A stretch of DNA of 29,090 bases from Desulfobulbaceae bacterium UBA5173 (GCA_002413355.1 DHWV01000075.1:14877-43966), one strand, 5' to 3'; counted from the stretch's first letter, positions 8,950 to 18,023 are shown. Notes: generated by a model not told the origin, from the letters alone. A program made the numbers and translations.

Positions 8950-11211
8950 ATGACCGCCGCTGACAACGCCAAGATTCTTTTCCTTGGTTCCAACGTCAAA
9001 ATCACCAACCTGCCAATGAAGGAGGTTAGTCTGCTTGAGGAAGGCAGCCTGCCCGCCTATGGCTATAATCCAGGCGACAACATTGTCCTTTTAGCCGGGC
9101 CGGTGACGATAGAACGGGGGCGGCTTGAGCAGTGCCTGACGTGGCTGTCCGCTTATCTGGTCGGTTCTGAGTTGACCCCAAAGATCAACACCCTGTCTTA
9201 CGGCACCGAACGGCAGGTGTATCAGATGTTCCGCAAGCGGCGGAGCAGCAAGGACAGCAGGCATGAGGGCTGGTTCATGGTCAAGCAGCTTCTGCCCTCA
9301 GAGGAGCGCGGCGACGGCTCCCAGCCCTTCAGTTTGAGTGCGCATGAATACGCCATCGCCGGCGGCAACACAGGCATGGTGCTGATTGATGACTCTGGGA
9401 TGCCGCCGCAGATCTGCGATGAAATGAGCGAGCTGAACCCCGGCATGTGGTGCATCGCCATAGGGATTTCCGTGGCCCACTGGCAGCATTGGGCTAGTTT
9501 GCTCGGCGACCGTTTCACCCTGTTCTGTCGCCTTTCTGACTTGGAAACCACTCGGATGGAGATGGACTCCTCGGTCAACTGGGAAACCATCGTCGCCATG
9601 TGTCTGCGCTCGCTGCGCACGCCGGAAGTCGGCCTCTGGGACGGCGAGCGGCACCGTTTCACCTGCCGGATCATCATTGAGATGTTTCCGCACGCCATTC
9701 TCTATGTCGGCCCGGACGCGGTCTATTTCCGCTACCGCAAAGGCAGCCTGCCGGAAAAAAGCTCCTCGCGCAAGCGCGGCTCTGTGCCTTGCTACGACAC
9801 AATGGTCACAGCCATGCTGACATTGAAAGCCCTGCGCTTCAAGGGGTTAGATTTTTCCCGCCAGTCGTTCTATGATTTTTCCAAGCAGGTGCTGTGCAAC
9901 TGGAAGCGGCTGGATGAGCATGGCTATCATTTTGATGAAGGGTTGCGGCTGCCCACCTTTGACTGCTCTTCGGCTTGCCTGAGCGGTCTGCCCTGCTCCT
10001 GCGCGGACAGCATGGAGATTGACCCAACCTTTATCGAGCTGCCTTATTTCACCCCGGAATTCGATGAAGCCTTGGAGCTGGCCGCAGATCAAGTCTGGGG
10101 CGAAAAAAAGAAAAAAGCTTTGCGCTCCTTCTTCCGCCATCAGTACGTCTATCCGTATCCGACCGACGAGGCCAAACAGCGGCTCGGCTATGTGGATATC
10201 ATCATGTCCGTGCTGCACTGCCTGAAGGAGGAAGTGAATCGGGGTACCGGCTTTGACAGCCTGCCGATTTTCAAGCTCGGCCATCTCCGCACTACCGATC
10301 CGGCTGAAATTGATCCGGTGCTGACGCTGCATCAGGTCATGGATTCCTACGTCTCCAAAGAGGCGGTGCTGCGTCCGCTCTGCATCGGCGTGTTCGGTCC
10401 GCCTGGTTCGGGCAAATCCTTTGCGGTCAAGCAGGTGGCCAGCGAAATCGCCCGGTATTACGACAGCAGCCCTTTTGTCTTTTTTGAATTCAACCTGACT
10501 CAGTTTGCCAGCCCGGAGGAAATCAACGCCGCCATTGACCCAATCCGGGCTTCAGTGGCGCAGGGCAAAGTGCCCATTGCTTTCTGGGATGAGTTTGACT
10601 GCCGTTACGATGGCCACGAATTCGGCTATCTCCGCTATTTTTTACCGGCAATGCAGGACGGCGTGACCTACGTTCAAGGCATCCCGTATCACATCGGTCG
10701 GGCGATTTTCGTCTTCGCAGGCGGGGTCAAGGCAAGTTGGGAGGGCATGGAGCGGCTGCTCACGCCCAAAAAACCGAAAGATCTTCAGATAGCCAAAACG
10801 CTAAAGATACCTGACTTTATGAGCCGCCTGCGGGTGGTCTTGGATATTGACGGCATCGAGGTGCCGGAATATCTGCTCAAAGAGTCTGCCACCGAGGAAG
10901 AGCTGGAGGAGCTGCGCCGGATTCTCCTCAAACGGGCCTTCATCATCGCCCATCAGATGCAGACCCATTGGAAAACTGCGGCCCGCAAGACTTCCGGCCT
11001 GCTCCTTCGCCTGCTGCTCGCTGACTACAAGTTTGGCGCACGCTCAATTGAGGCCGTGATTGAAGCCAGCCGGGCCGCTGACCGTCTTGTCTATGGCCTG
11101 CCGGAATTGATCGCCCCATCCGCCGCCCGTATTCATGCCGACTGGAGGGTTGATTTGGAGCGGAAGATTGACCAGTTCCGCAAATCTAAAGGCCTGCGGG
11201 CGGTCTGGTAG
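8950..11211 (+). CDS. AAA+ ATPase with possible kinase-like N-terminal domain
   Basis: 753 residues. The C-terminal half is an AAA+ ATPase: Walker A GPPGSGKS (483-490), Walker B IAFWDEFD (543-550), sensor-1 region FVFAGG (587-592), an arginine-finger-like DFMSRLR (622-628) and a sensor-2-like GARS (696-699). The N-terminal 290 residues have blocks (MVLIDDSG; LFCRLSDLETTRMEM with VNWETIV; YDTMVTAML) that resemble the PfkB/ribokinase-like domain found before AAA domains in some large bacterial proteins; this is from memory and tentative. The middle (about 300-430) is unassigned and Cys-rich near 339-351. No good ribosome site precedes the ATG; an in-frame TAG at 8911 limits earlier starts. It diverges from the protease/F-E-rich run, which may be its functional partner. 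Confidence 0.82.
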   Translation: MTAADNAKILFLGSNVKITNLPMKEVSLLEEGSLPAYGYNPGDNIVLLAGPVTIERGRLEQCLTWLSAYLVGSELTPKINTLSYGTERQVYQMFRKRRSSKDSRHEGWFMVKQLLPSEERGDGSQPFSLSAHEYAIAGGNTGMVLIDDSGMPPQICDEMSELNPGMWCIAIGISVAHWQHWASLLGDRFTLFCRLSDLETTRMEMDSSVNWETIVAMCLRSLRTPEVGLWDGERHRFTCRIIIEMFPHAILYVGPDAVYFRYRKGSLPEKSSSRKRGSVPCYDTMVTAMLTLKALRFKGLDFSRQSFYDFSKQVLCNWKRLDEHGYHFDEGLRLPTFDCSSACLSGLPCSCADSMEIDPTFIELPYFTPEFDEALELAADQVWGEKKKKALRSFFRHQYVYPYPTDEAKQRLGYVDIIMSVLHCLKEEVNRGTGFDSLPIFKLGHLRTTDPAEIDPVLTLHQVMDSYVSKEAVLRPLCIGVFGPPGSGKSFAVKQVASEIARYYDSSPFVFFEFNLTQFASPEEINAAIDPIRASVAQGKVPIAFWDEFDCRYDGHEFGYLRYFLPAMQDGVTYVQGIPYHIGRAIFVFAGGVKASWEGMERLLTPKKPKDLQIAKTLKIPDFMSRLRVVLDIDGIEVPEYLLKESATEEELEELRRILLKRAFIIAHQMQTHWKTAARKTSGLLLRLLLADYKFGARSIEAVIEASRAADRLVYGLPELIAPSAARIHADWRVDLERKIDQFRKSKGLRAVW

Positions 11212-11235
11212 ACGGAAAAAAGGCTATCCTCCCTC

Positions 11236-11265
11236 TTGACAGCAGTTGCGGCGGACTGGTCAAAT
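11236..11265 (+). promoter_or_regulatory. Possible sigma-70 promoter of the hybrid kinase gene
   Basis: Consensus TTGACA (11236-11241), an 18-base spacer and TCAAAT (11260-11265), 84 bases before the kinase ATG. No terminator hairpin is visible after the ATPase gene, so read-through is also possible. Confidence 0.35.
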
Positions 11266-11349
11266 GTGGTATGCAGCATTGCTGCCACGCTGGCGGGATG
11301 CTGCTGTCCGCTGTGCTGAAGCCTGCGGCAGCTATTCCTGTTCAGAAAC

Positions 11350-14232
11350 ATGGAAGCCAGAGCGCACCTCATTCCCTCACATCCGCTGTCCTTGCCCTGC
11401 GCTGCCCTGCTTGCCGCTGTGTTGGGCCTGTATTTGATCAGCCTACACAACTACCTCCTTTTCCACACCCTCACTGAGGTCTTTAGCACAACCGTCTCCT
11501 GCGCGATTTTTATCTTTGCTTGGCATACCCGGCAGATGCAGCGCAACCAATGTTTCCTTTTTCTCGGCATCGCCTGTCTGTTCTCTGGATTTTTGGATTT
11601 GCTCCACAGTTTGAGCTACCCGAAGATGGACATTTTTCCGCAGGCGGTCAACGACAATATTTCCTCTCAGCTTTGGATATCGGCTCGATATATCGAAAGC
11701 GTTTCCCTGCTGGCCGCCTTTCTTTTTTTTCGTCGCACAGTGCAGCCTTACAAGATGCTGGCTCTTTATCTGGTTGGCACCTTCATTCTGCTGACTGCAA
11801 TTTTTATCTGGCCAGTTTTTCCTCTCTGCTATGATGGACATGCTGGATTGACATTGTTCAAAAAAAGCAGCGAATACATCATTTCCTTTCTTTTTTTCTG
11901 CGCGCTGGCCCTGCTACAAAAAAATAGCCGCCGCTTTGATCTTGAAATTCTCCGCCTGATGCAGGCAGCAATTCTTTTTGCCATTGCCGCCGAGCTGTCG
12001 TTCACCTTTTATGATGACAGCCACGACTTGATCAACTTTTTCGGTCACTGCTTCCGCATTTTCTCCTTTTACTCCATTTACCGGGCAGTGATTGAAACCG
12101 GTCTGACGCAGCCTCTCAGCACGCTGTTCCGCGAGCTGAATACCCATAAAACCGAGCTGGAGCAGAAAGTACGGGAGCGCACCGCCGCCTTGCAGGAAAG
12201 CCGCGATATCTTGGAAGCGGAGATGGCCGAGCGGCTGCGGACGGAAAAAGAGCTACTCTGGGAACTGGCGGTCAACCGGACGCTGGCCCAGGTTGCTGAC
12301 ACACTGATTTCCCGTTCCCTGCCCATCCGGGAGATTGAGAATCTGGTTGGCCGAGCGGCCAAAGAACTGACCGGCTGCGAGCATGGCGCGGCCAAGGCGG
12401 CTGATGACACTGACACAGGTGTCTGCGTCGCCGGGCCGTGGGAAAACGTTCTCAACACACGGCAGAGCTTTTACACCAATGCGATTTCCTCGCATGAGCG
12501 CACTGCCTGCATCCCGCCGGATCAGCTACCTTACCGCAACTATCTGCATGTGCCTGCGATCATTGATGGCCGGGCGGTCGGGCGTATTTCTTTGGCCAAC
12601 AAGGAAGGTGATTTCACCGCAGATGATCTTGCCTCCGCCGAGCGTCTGGCCGCTGTTTTTGCTTTGGCTGTGCAGCGCAAGTACACCGAGGAGTCCTTGA
12701 GCCGGAGCGAGCACAAGTACCGCAGCCTGTTCAACGACGCGCCGGACATGATTCATATTGTTAATCTGGAGAAAAAAATCGTTGACGTGAATCCGGCTGA
12801 AGTACAGATGCTCGGTTGCGCCAGCCGCGAGGAGCTGGTTGGCACGCCGCTGTTGGACATCGTCCATCCTGAATTCCGCCGAAGAACCGCCGCCACGCTG
12901 GAGCAAATCTTGTCCGCCGGAAACTGTGTGCGGAATTACGAAACCGCTTTGATTGCCCGCAACGGCGAGCAGATTGACGTGGAAGTCAGCGCGGTGCCAC
13001 AATTAGAGAACGGCAGGGTGATTTCAGTGCGGGCAATCATGCGCAACATCAGCGAGCGGAAAAAGGAGGAGCAGGAACGAAAAAAGCTGGAGGTGCAGCT
13101 TCGTCAGTCACGAAAAATGGAGGCCATCGGCACTCTCGCAGGAGGCATTGCTCACGATTTCAACAATATTCTTGGCCCAATCCTCGGCTATACCGAGATG
13201 GCCTTGGAGTCGCTGTCGCCGGGCAGCAGCATCGCCCCGTGGCTGGAGGAAGTGCAGCGGGCAGGTAGCCGGGCAAGGGAGTTAGTACGGCAGATTCTCG
13301 CCATCAGCCGGAAAAGCGAGCAGGAAATGCAGCCGCTACGCCTTCAACCCATCATCAAGGAAACCCTCAAGCTGCTCCGCTCCTCAATTCCGACCACGAT
13401 TGAAATCCGGCAGCGGCTTGATCCCGCCTGTGGGGCCGTGCTGGCCGATCCAACCCGGATTCATCAGGTGATGATGAACCTTTGCACCAACGCCTATTAC
13501 GCGATGCGAGAGAGCGGGGGACTGCTGGAGATTTCCTTACGCCAAGTCGAACTGCTTGGCAGGCAGCGGCTCCCCTCAGGCAGCTATCTCCAGCTCCAAG
13601 TGAGGGACACGGGCTGCGGCATCCCGGAAGACCTTCTGGAGAAAATTTTTGAGCCGTATTTCACCACCAGAGCCAAGGGCGAAGGCACCGGTTTGGGGCT
13701 GGCCCTCGTGCAGAGCATCGCCTTGGATTTTGGTGGCGATGTCACCGTGACCAGCGAGCTGGGTAAAGGATCAGCATTTGATGTGTATCTGCCGGTTATC
13801 AGCGACATCAAAGAAAACAACGGGTATGCAAATGCTGCCGCGCTGCCGACTGGCAACGAACAAATTCTCACCGTTGATGATGATCAAAACGTGGCGGCAA
13901 TGACCAAGAGCATACTGGAAAGCCTTGGCTACCACGTTACGTCCTTGACCAGCAGCAGCGAGGCTCTGGCTTTATTTCAGGAGCAGCCTGATGCTTTTGA
14001 TCTGGTGTTCACCGACATGACCATGCCCCAGCTCACCGGCGCGGAGCTGGCAAAACGGCTGCTGGTCCTCCGCCCGGAGCTGCCGGTCATGCTCTGTACA
14101 GGCTTCAGCGCGCTGATTGACGAGGAAAAAGCTGCGGCCATTGGCATCCGCCGCCTGCTGATGAAGCCGTTCACCAAGGGAGAGCTGGCCCGCGCCGTAC
14201 GGGAAGTGCTGGACAAAGGAAGGGAAAATTGA
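11350..14232 (+). CDS. Hybrid sensor histidine kinase (MASE3-GAF-PAS-HK-REC)
   Basis: 960-residue membrane sensor. Several membrane helices fill residues 15-250, with the MASE3 hallmark LDLLHSLSYPKMDIFP at 82-97. A coiled coil follows (260-305), then a GAF domain (about 305-442), a PAS domain (about 452-568), and a dimerisation/phosphoacceptor domain with His602 in GIAHDFNNILGPILGY. The ATPase domain has an N-box (HQVMMNLCTNAYYAM, 705-719), DTGCGIP (753-759) and GEGTGLGL (777-784). A C-terminal receiver (838-955) has acidic residues 843-845, phospho-acceptor Asp889 in FTDMTMP and Lys939. The type with a terminal receiver often passes phosphate to a separate regulator; none is adjacent. The signal is unknown. 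The ribosome site before the ATG is weak, so a slightly different start is possible. Confidence 0.93.
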   Translation: MEARAHLIPSHPLSLPCAALLAAVLGLYLISLHNYLLFHTLTEVFSTTVSCAIFIFAWHTRQMQRNQCFLFLGIACLFSGFLDLLHSLSYPKMDIFPQAVNDNISSQLWISARYIESVSLLAAFLFFRRTVQPYKMLALYLVGTFILLTAIFIWPVFPLCYDGHAGLTLFKKSSEYIISFLFFCALALLQKNSRRFDLEILRLMQAAILFAIAAELSFTFYDDSHDLINFFGHCFRIFSFYSIYRAVIETGLTQPLSTLFRELNTHKTELEQKVRERTAALQESRDILEAEMAERLRTEKELLWELAVNRTLAQVADTLISRSLPIREIENLVGRAAKELTGCEHGAAKAADDTDTGVCVAGPWENVLNTRQSFYTNAISSHERTACIPPDQLPYRNYLHVPAIIDGRAVGRISLANKEGDFTADDLASAERLAAVFALAVQRKYTEESLSRSEHKYRSLFNDAPDMIHIVNLEKKIVDVNPAEVQMLGCASREELVGTPLLDIVHPEFRRRTAATLEQILSAGNCVRNYETALIARNGEQIDVEVSAVPQLENGRVISVRAIMRNISERKKEEQERKKLEVQLRQSRKMEAIGTLAGGIAHDFNNILGPILGYTEMALESLSPGSSIAPWLEEVQRAGSRARELVRQILAISRKSEQEMQPLRLQPIIKETLKLLRSSIPTTIEIRQRLDPACGAVLADPTRIHQVMMNLCTNAYYAMRESGGLLEISLRQVELLGRQRLPSGSYLQLQVRDTGCGIPEDLLEKIFEPYFTTRAKGEGTGLGLALVQSIALDFGGDVTVTSELGKGSAFDVYLPVISDIKENNGYANAAALPTGNEQILTVDDDQNVAAMTKSILESLGYHVTSLTSSSEALALFQEQPDAFDLVFTDMTMPQLTGAELAKRLLVLRPELPVMLCTGFSALIDEEKAAAIGIRRLLMKPFTKGELARAVREVLDKGREN

Positions 14233-14258
14233 CGGCAGATTCGCTGATTCTCTTTGAT
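14229..14258 (+). promoter_or_regulatory. Possible promoter of the envelope operon
   Basis: TTGACG (14229-14234), 18 bases, TTTGAT (14253-14258), overlapping the end of the kinase gene and 117 bases before the first operon gene. Weak match. Confidence 0.25.
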
Positions 14259-14375
14259 TTTCAGATGGAATCCTTTATTCTTTATGAGATGCTGGGGACA
14301 GGAGCAACGGAACTGCTTACTCCGCTGCGATTGCATGGTGACATCAAAAAATCAAAACACATGGAGGAATGAACA

Positions 14376-14876
14376 ATGCCACTCGTGGACCTTGTTAAAC
14401 TTGGCTTTCTCGGATTTGCCGTTGCCGTCATTCTGCTTTCATTTTTTCTGCTGCAAAAGATCATGAGTTCGAGCGATTTTGAGGGAGAAAACCTTTTGAT
14501 TCGCTGCAAGCAGATTCACCGTTTCATGCTGATGTCGATTGCAGTGATTTTGATCGGTATGATGTGGGAGCTTGCGTCAAGAATGATACAGCCGGAGGTG
14601 AATGTCAGATTCGACATTTCGCCAAAAGATAAAGAGACTATTGAAGAGATTGTCGTTAAGGCGGGCAGGAAAAAAGTTGACATCAGCAAGGAAGAAGATG
14701 TGCAGATGAAGGAAGGTGATGAAGTTTCCTTGGATCTTGTGGCCTTTGCCATGAAAATACGTGACATGCAGAACCAAGTTGACCGGTATGTAGGAGTTGA
14801 CAATCAGCTGAAGGTACTGAAACAGCAGCACGCGGACGAAGAATTTGACGCTGCAAAAAAGGAGGCAGGAATATGA
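14376..14876 (+). CDS. Two-helix inner-membrane protein of unknown function
   Basis: 166 residues. Two hydrophobic segments (about 8-27, FLGFAVAVILLSFFLL; about 50-65, FMLMSIAVILIGMMW) anchor it. The rest is soluble and charged, with a Lys/Glu-rich part and a heptad-like end (MKIRDMQNQVDRYVGVDNQLKVLKQQ) that may be a coiled coil. I do not recognise a family. GGAGG sits 8 bases before the ATG. Its stop overlaps the next start (ATGA at 14873-14876), so it is translationally coupled to the secreted TPR protein, suggesting a shared envelope role. Confidence 0.75.
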   Translation: MPLVDLVKLGFLGFAVAVILLSFFLLQKIMSSSDFEGENLLIRCKQIHRFMLMSIAVILIGMMWELASRMIQPEVNVRFDISPKDKETIEEIVVKAGRKKVDISKEEDVQMKEGDEVSLDLVAFAMKIRDMQNQVDRYVGVDNQLKVLKQQHADEEFDAAKKEAGI

Positions 14877-15814
14877 AATCACGGCTTTTTGTTTTTTTTG
14901 CCGCTGTTATTTTGATCGTCAGAGGCGCGGCATTTGCCGCAGACCCCGCTGTGCTGATTGATGTTCCTGCGGAGGCAAAAGCAAAATACGACGAAGCCGA
15001 AGCCTTGCGTGCCAAAGACAAGTTGAATGTAAGTTATCCAATCTATGCGGAGCTTCTCCAGAAATATTCGAGCAGCTTTTCCGTGAATTACGGCTACGGC
15101 CTGCTGCTGGCGCAGATGAAACGGTTTCCAGAATCTGGAGAGGCGTTGAAGATAGCATTGAACATCGGCACAGCAAAAGAGCAGATTCCTGACCCGTCCA
15201 TATGGAACAGCATCGGCTGGGTTGCGATCATGAACGGCAACTTTGACCAAGCAATCGAGTATTTCAAGACCGCAAAGAATGATCCGAAGACGTATGCAAG
15301 TTTGCGGGAAGAAACAAAAATGAAACTGCATAATAACGCAGGATATGCTTTGATGCTGATGGACCGATATGAGGAGGCCAATGAAGAATTTCACAAAGCG
15401 GAATTGCTTGGCAGCGAGAAGGCTAAAGAAAATATCGAGAAAATTCATTCCTTGATTGAAACGCAGAAAAAACAGGATCCAGATATTCCAGGCGTTTTTA
15501 CTGTTGTTGTTTTGAGCGTGAAGAATAAGGAGTTGCTTGACAGATCAATTCAATCCATAACTGGCCGCATCCGCAGTTCCGCTTATGGGCAGGAACTGAA
15601 GGGCACTGATGCAATCGATGTCTATCTGGCGAAAAATGGCATGTATCTGCTGGCGTTAGGCGGCAACTACAGTTATGCCAAAGCGCAGCGCATCTTGGAA
15701 AAAGTCAAAAAAACTGCCCCGGATGCCTTTGTTTCTTCAACAACGAACTGGGAGCCGTACAGAATCGGTGCTAATCTGCCAGTTCCGGCAACCAATGCGG
15801 AAAAGCAGGAATAA
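14873..15814 (+). CDS. Secreted TPR-repeat protein
   Basis: 313 residues. A Sec signal peptide (MKSRLF, hydrophobic core, cut after AAFA near residue 22) sends it to the periplasm. Residues 35-185 are tetratricopeptide-like helix pairs (AKYDEAEALRAKDKLNVSYP; IWNSIGWVAIMNGNFDQAIE; LHNNAGYALMLMDRYEEANE). From about 200 comes another alpha/beta part (FTVVVLSVKNKELLDRSIQ, then YAKAQRILEKVKKTAPDAF) that recalls SPOR-like folds only loosely. TPRs bind partner proteins, so an assembly role in the envelope is likely. GGAGGCAGGAAT precedes the ATG, which overlaps the upstream gene by 4 bases. The next gene follows after 17 bases. Confidence 0.82.
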   Translation: MKSRLFVFFAAVILIVRGAAFAADPAVLIDVPAEAKAKYDEAEALRAKDKLNVSYPIYAELLQKYSSSFSVNYGYGLLLAQMKRFPESGEALKIALNIGTAKEQIPDPSIWNSIGWVAIMNGNFDQAIEYFKTAKNDPKTYASLREETKMKLHNNAGYALMLMDRYEEANEEFHKAELLGSEKAKENIEKIHSLIETQKKQDPDIPGVFTVVVLSVKNKELLDRSIQSITGRIRSSAYGQELKGTDAIDVYLAKNGMYLLALGGNYSYAKAQRILEKVKKTAPDAFVSSTTNWEPYRIGANLPVPATNAEKQE

Positions 15815-15831
15815 CCTGCGAGGAGGAGCAA

Positions 15832-16362
15832 ATGAACTGCATCGCTGGCCTGTCCGTCTTAATGCTCATGCTGATTGCCGGGCCGTCGCTGGCTTCAGGC
15901 AGCAAAACTGCCGCTGACGCTGAATTAACGGCCAAAGCCAAGAAAAGGGACGGGATGCTGGTTCTCTATGCTGCGCCCCTGCGTCAGGTGACGTTGACCC
16001 GCGACCTGCATCTTGCGGATACAAAGCAGACTGCCGAATACGACAATCCGGTTGCGGCCGAGCCGTCAACGATACGGACGGAGAAAACAGAGGCCAAGGT
16101 TTCAGAGCGTGACGCGGCGGACTTGCTTCGCTTCATCCGCGAGAGCGGTTTTTTTGATCTAACGGCACCATCTGAGTGCAATCCGCAGGAGCGCAGCTAT
16201 TCGTATCGCATTACTGTTTGGGATAACGGCAAGGAAAAGCAGGTGGCCTATTGCAGCCGCCCAGATGCTGCGCCGCGTCCAGAGGCTTTTGCCGCGACAG
16301 AAAAGAAGATCATCGAGTTTGCGCAGCGCAATGCGATTAAATCCACATCAGGAGGAAAATGA
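15832..16362 (+). CDS. Secreted protein resembling emfourin-type inhibitors
   Basis: 176 residues with a signal peptide (hydrophobic core from residue 6, probable cut after SLASG near 22). The mature part has VTLTRDL, then VSERDAADLLRFIRESGFFDL and a YSYRITVWDNGKEKQVAYC strand pair, followed by a closing helix. That order (beta start, loop, D-rich helix with GFF, YxI-V hairpin) resembles the emfourin family, inhibitors of M4 metalloproteases such as protealysin. No such protease is nearby and I cannot verify the match. The cysteines in SECNP and AYCSR could form a disulfide, expected for a periplasmic protein. GAGGAGGAG precedes the ATG. One base separates its stop from the next start. Confidence 0.6.
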   Translation: MNCIAGLSVLMLMLIAGPSLASGSKTAADAELTAKAKKRDGMLVLYAAPLRQVTLTRDLHLADTKQTAEYDNPVAAEPSTIRTEKTEAKVSERDAADLLRFIRESGFFDLTAPSECNPQERSYSYRITVWDNGKEKQVAYCSRPDAAPRPEAFAATEKKIIEFAQRNAIKSTSGGK

Positions 16363-16363
16363 A

Positions 16364-17278
16364 ATGAACATGTCTAAAGTGCTTGTTGCAGCGTTGTCCC
16401 TGCTGCTGTTTGCCGTCGGCACAGGGGCGGCGCAGGGCGGCAGACGGTCGGCGGAGCGTGAGGCCGAAGCGGGCGGCTGGCAGGTAGCCTACGGCAATGA
16501 GCTGACAGAAGGGGAGATCGAACGCGGCGAGGTGCAGCCAGGTGTTTCTGTTTTTGCCGCACGCGGCACCAGCGAGATGATGCGTCTGCATGACTGGGCA
16601 AACATGCTGATTCAGCAGGCTGCCAACAGGGCCGCTGTCAGCAGCCTTGATCAGAGCGGACAGTTTCAGGTCATGCGCTTCACTGTGCGCACGGTGCGGG
16701 AGCTGATCCGCAGCAGACGTTCAGGCGCGGAGGAGATGGAGCTGAACTCTGTTGAAATTAAAGTCGGCCTGCTCGAATACCGTGATCACGACAGAAGTAG
16801 CTGGGGCCGCGACCAAGGGCGACGGTCTGACGCGGTGTTTCTGCCGTATGTGGGCATGAGGGCCAAGCAGGGCCGGAGTGCTTGGGGCGGCGGACAGGAC
16901 TACCGCCCAGAGCAGGCACCAATCAGCCCGCCAGTCTTTCAGTCGCCGCAGCAGTATGATCCTGCTCCGAGCTGGCGCGGGCAGAATTCGGCGGAAATTA
17001 TGAAGGCCTTTTCGTTGAAAAACACCTCGCGCAGTCTCGGCGGTGGACGCTGGCGGTGGACCGCCTACATCGACGGGCCTGCCGACCTGTTGCGCCGGAT
17101 CACGACGGTCACATACTATTTGCATCCGTCCTTCAATCCCAGCACGCAACTCGGCGACAGCACCCGACCTGGTCATCCACTGACTGCCACCGGCTGGGGC
17201 GTTTTCCAGCTACGGGCGGAAGTCGTGCTTGATGACGGCACCCGTCGCATCTATGAGCATACGCTGCGGTTCCGGTGA
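16364..17278 (+). CDS. Secreted protein with C-terminal pYEATS-like domain
   Basis: 304 residues. After a signal peptide (MNMSKVLVAALSLLLF, cut near 23-25), residues 30-160 form a module shared with the next gene (AEAGGWQVAYGNELTEGEIE; a helix; SVEIKVGLLEYRD; VFLPYVGMR). A Gln/Pro/Gly-rich linker follows. The last 95 residues (FSLKNTSRSLGGGRWRWTAY, ITTVTYYLHPSFN, GWGVFQLRAEVVLDDG, YEHTLRF) have the pattern of the prokaryotic YEATS domain: a Trp strand, the YxLHPxF block, GWGxFxL, and a His near the end. YEATS domains bind acyl-lysine in eukaryotes; prokaryotic ligands are unknown to me. Finding it after a signal peptide is unusual. GGAGG lies 8 bases before the ATG at 16364; the open frame extends upstream but overlaps the previous gene. 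Confidence 0.8.
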   Translation: MNMSKVLVAALSLLLFAVGTGAAQGGRRSAEREAEAGGWQVAYGNELTEGEIERGEVQPGVSVFAARGTSEMMRLHDWANMLIQQAANRAAVSSLDQSGQFQVMRFTVRTVRELIRSRRSGAEEMELNSVEIKVGLLEYRDHDRSSWGRDQGRRSDAVFLPYVGMRAKQGRSAWGGGQDYRPEQAPISPPVFQSPQQYDPAPSWRGQNSAEIMKAFSLKNTSRSLGGGRWRWTAYIDGPADLLRRITTVTYYLHPSFNPSTQLGDSTRPGHPLTATGWGVFQLRAEVVLDDGTRRIYEHTLRFR

Positions 17279-17357
17279 ACGACTGGCATGACCGGCTTGT
17301 TTTTTGCACACAACAGGCCGTTGACCTATCAACATATCCAACACAGGAGAACACAAA

Positions 17358-17951
17358 ATGAACATGTCAAAAATTGTGACGACAGCCCTGTCGCTGCTGA
17401 TGCTTGTGGCGACAGCGCAGGATGTGTTTGCCCAGAGGAGATGGCGGGCAAAGGAGGAGGTAGAGGCGGGCGGGTGGCAGGCGGCCTACGGCAATGAGCT
17501 GACTGAAGATGATGCCGCGCGGGGTGCGGTGGAGTCGTGGGTTTCCCTGCAAACCAGCGACCGCGAGACCATCCGCACGTGGGCAGCTCAGCTACTTCGG
17601 CAGTCAATTTCTTTGCTGGTGAGCAGTGCCGGGCCGGACTGGGCGGACAACTTCGGCCGGGATGAACAGCGGGAGGCGCGGCGTTTCTCCGTCGAGACCA
17701 TCCGAGATTTGCTCGGCAGCCGAACAGCCGGAGCGCAGATCTTGGTTTCAGGGCCGGTGGAAGTCAAAGCCGGGGTGATTGAATACCGTGACCGAAGAGT
17801 GCATGAGATCATGTTCATGCCCTATATCGCCCTCCGGCTGAAGTATGGCCGCAGTCATCGTCATCATGACCGTGATGGATGGCGGAGCGGTGAGCGCGAT
17901 TATGGTCGCTATGATCGCGATTATGACAACAGCGGTGAGTACGGCCGCTGA
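17358..17951 (+). CDS. Secreted paralogue of the preceding protein, without pYEATS
   Basis: 197 residues. The signal peptide starts MNMSK, as in the preceding gene, with a cut after VFA near 25. The mature N-terminal module is clearly related: EVEAGGWQAAYGNELTED against EAEAGGWQVAYGNELTEG, then VEVKAGVIEYRD against VEIKVGLLEYRD, and FMPYIALRLK against FLPYVGMRAK. In place of the linker and pYEATS-like domain it ends in a His/Arg/Asp/Tyr-rich tail (about 166-197), probably disordered. It arose by tandem duplication. GGAG lies 9 bases before the ATG; the 79-base gap upstream contains no clear terminator, so it is probably in the same operon. Function unknown. Confidence 0.78.
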   Translation: MNMSKIVTTALSLLMLVATAQDVFAQRRWRAKEEVEAGGWQAAYGNELTEDDAARGAVESWVSLQTSDRETIRTWAAQLLRQSISLLVSSAGPDWADNFGRDEQREARRFSVETIRDLLGSRTAGAQILVSGPVEVKAGVIEYRDRRVHEIMFMPYIALRLKYGRSHRHHDRDGWRSGERDYGRYDRDYDNSGEYGR

Positions 17952-17975
17952 ATCAGCGTTGCACTGCTGGCCATA

Positions 17976-17998
17976 GAGGCAGGCGCGGAGTCTGCCTC
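17976..17998. repeat. Intergenic hairpin before trpF
   Basis: GAGGCAG (17976-17982) and CTGCCTC (17992-17998) form a 7-bp stem with a 9-base loop in the gap between the envelope operon and trpF. No T-run follows on either strand, so it is not a standard intrinsic terminator. Confidence 0.4.
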
Positions 17999-18023
17999 AG
18001 TCATTGCTGGAAAAAAGTCATTC

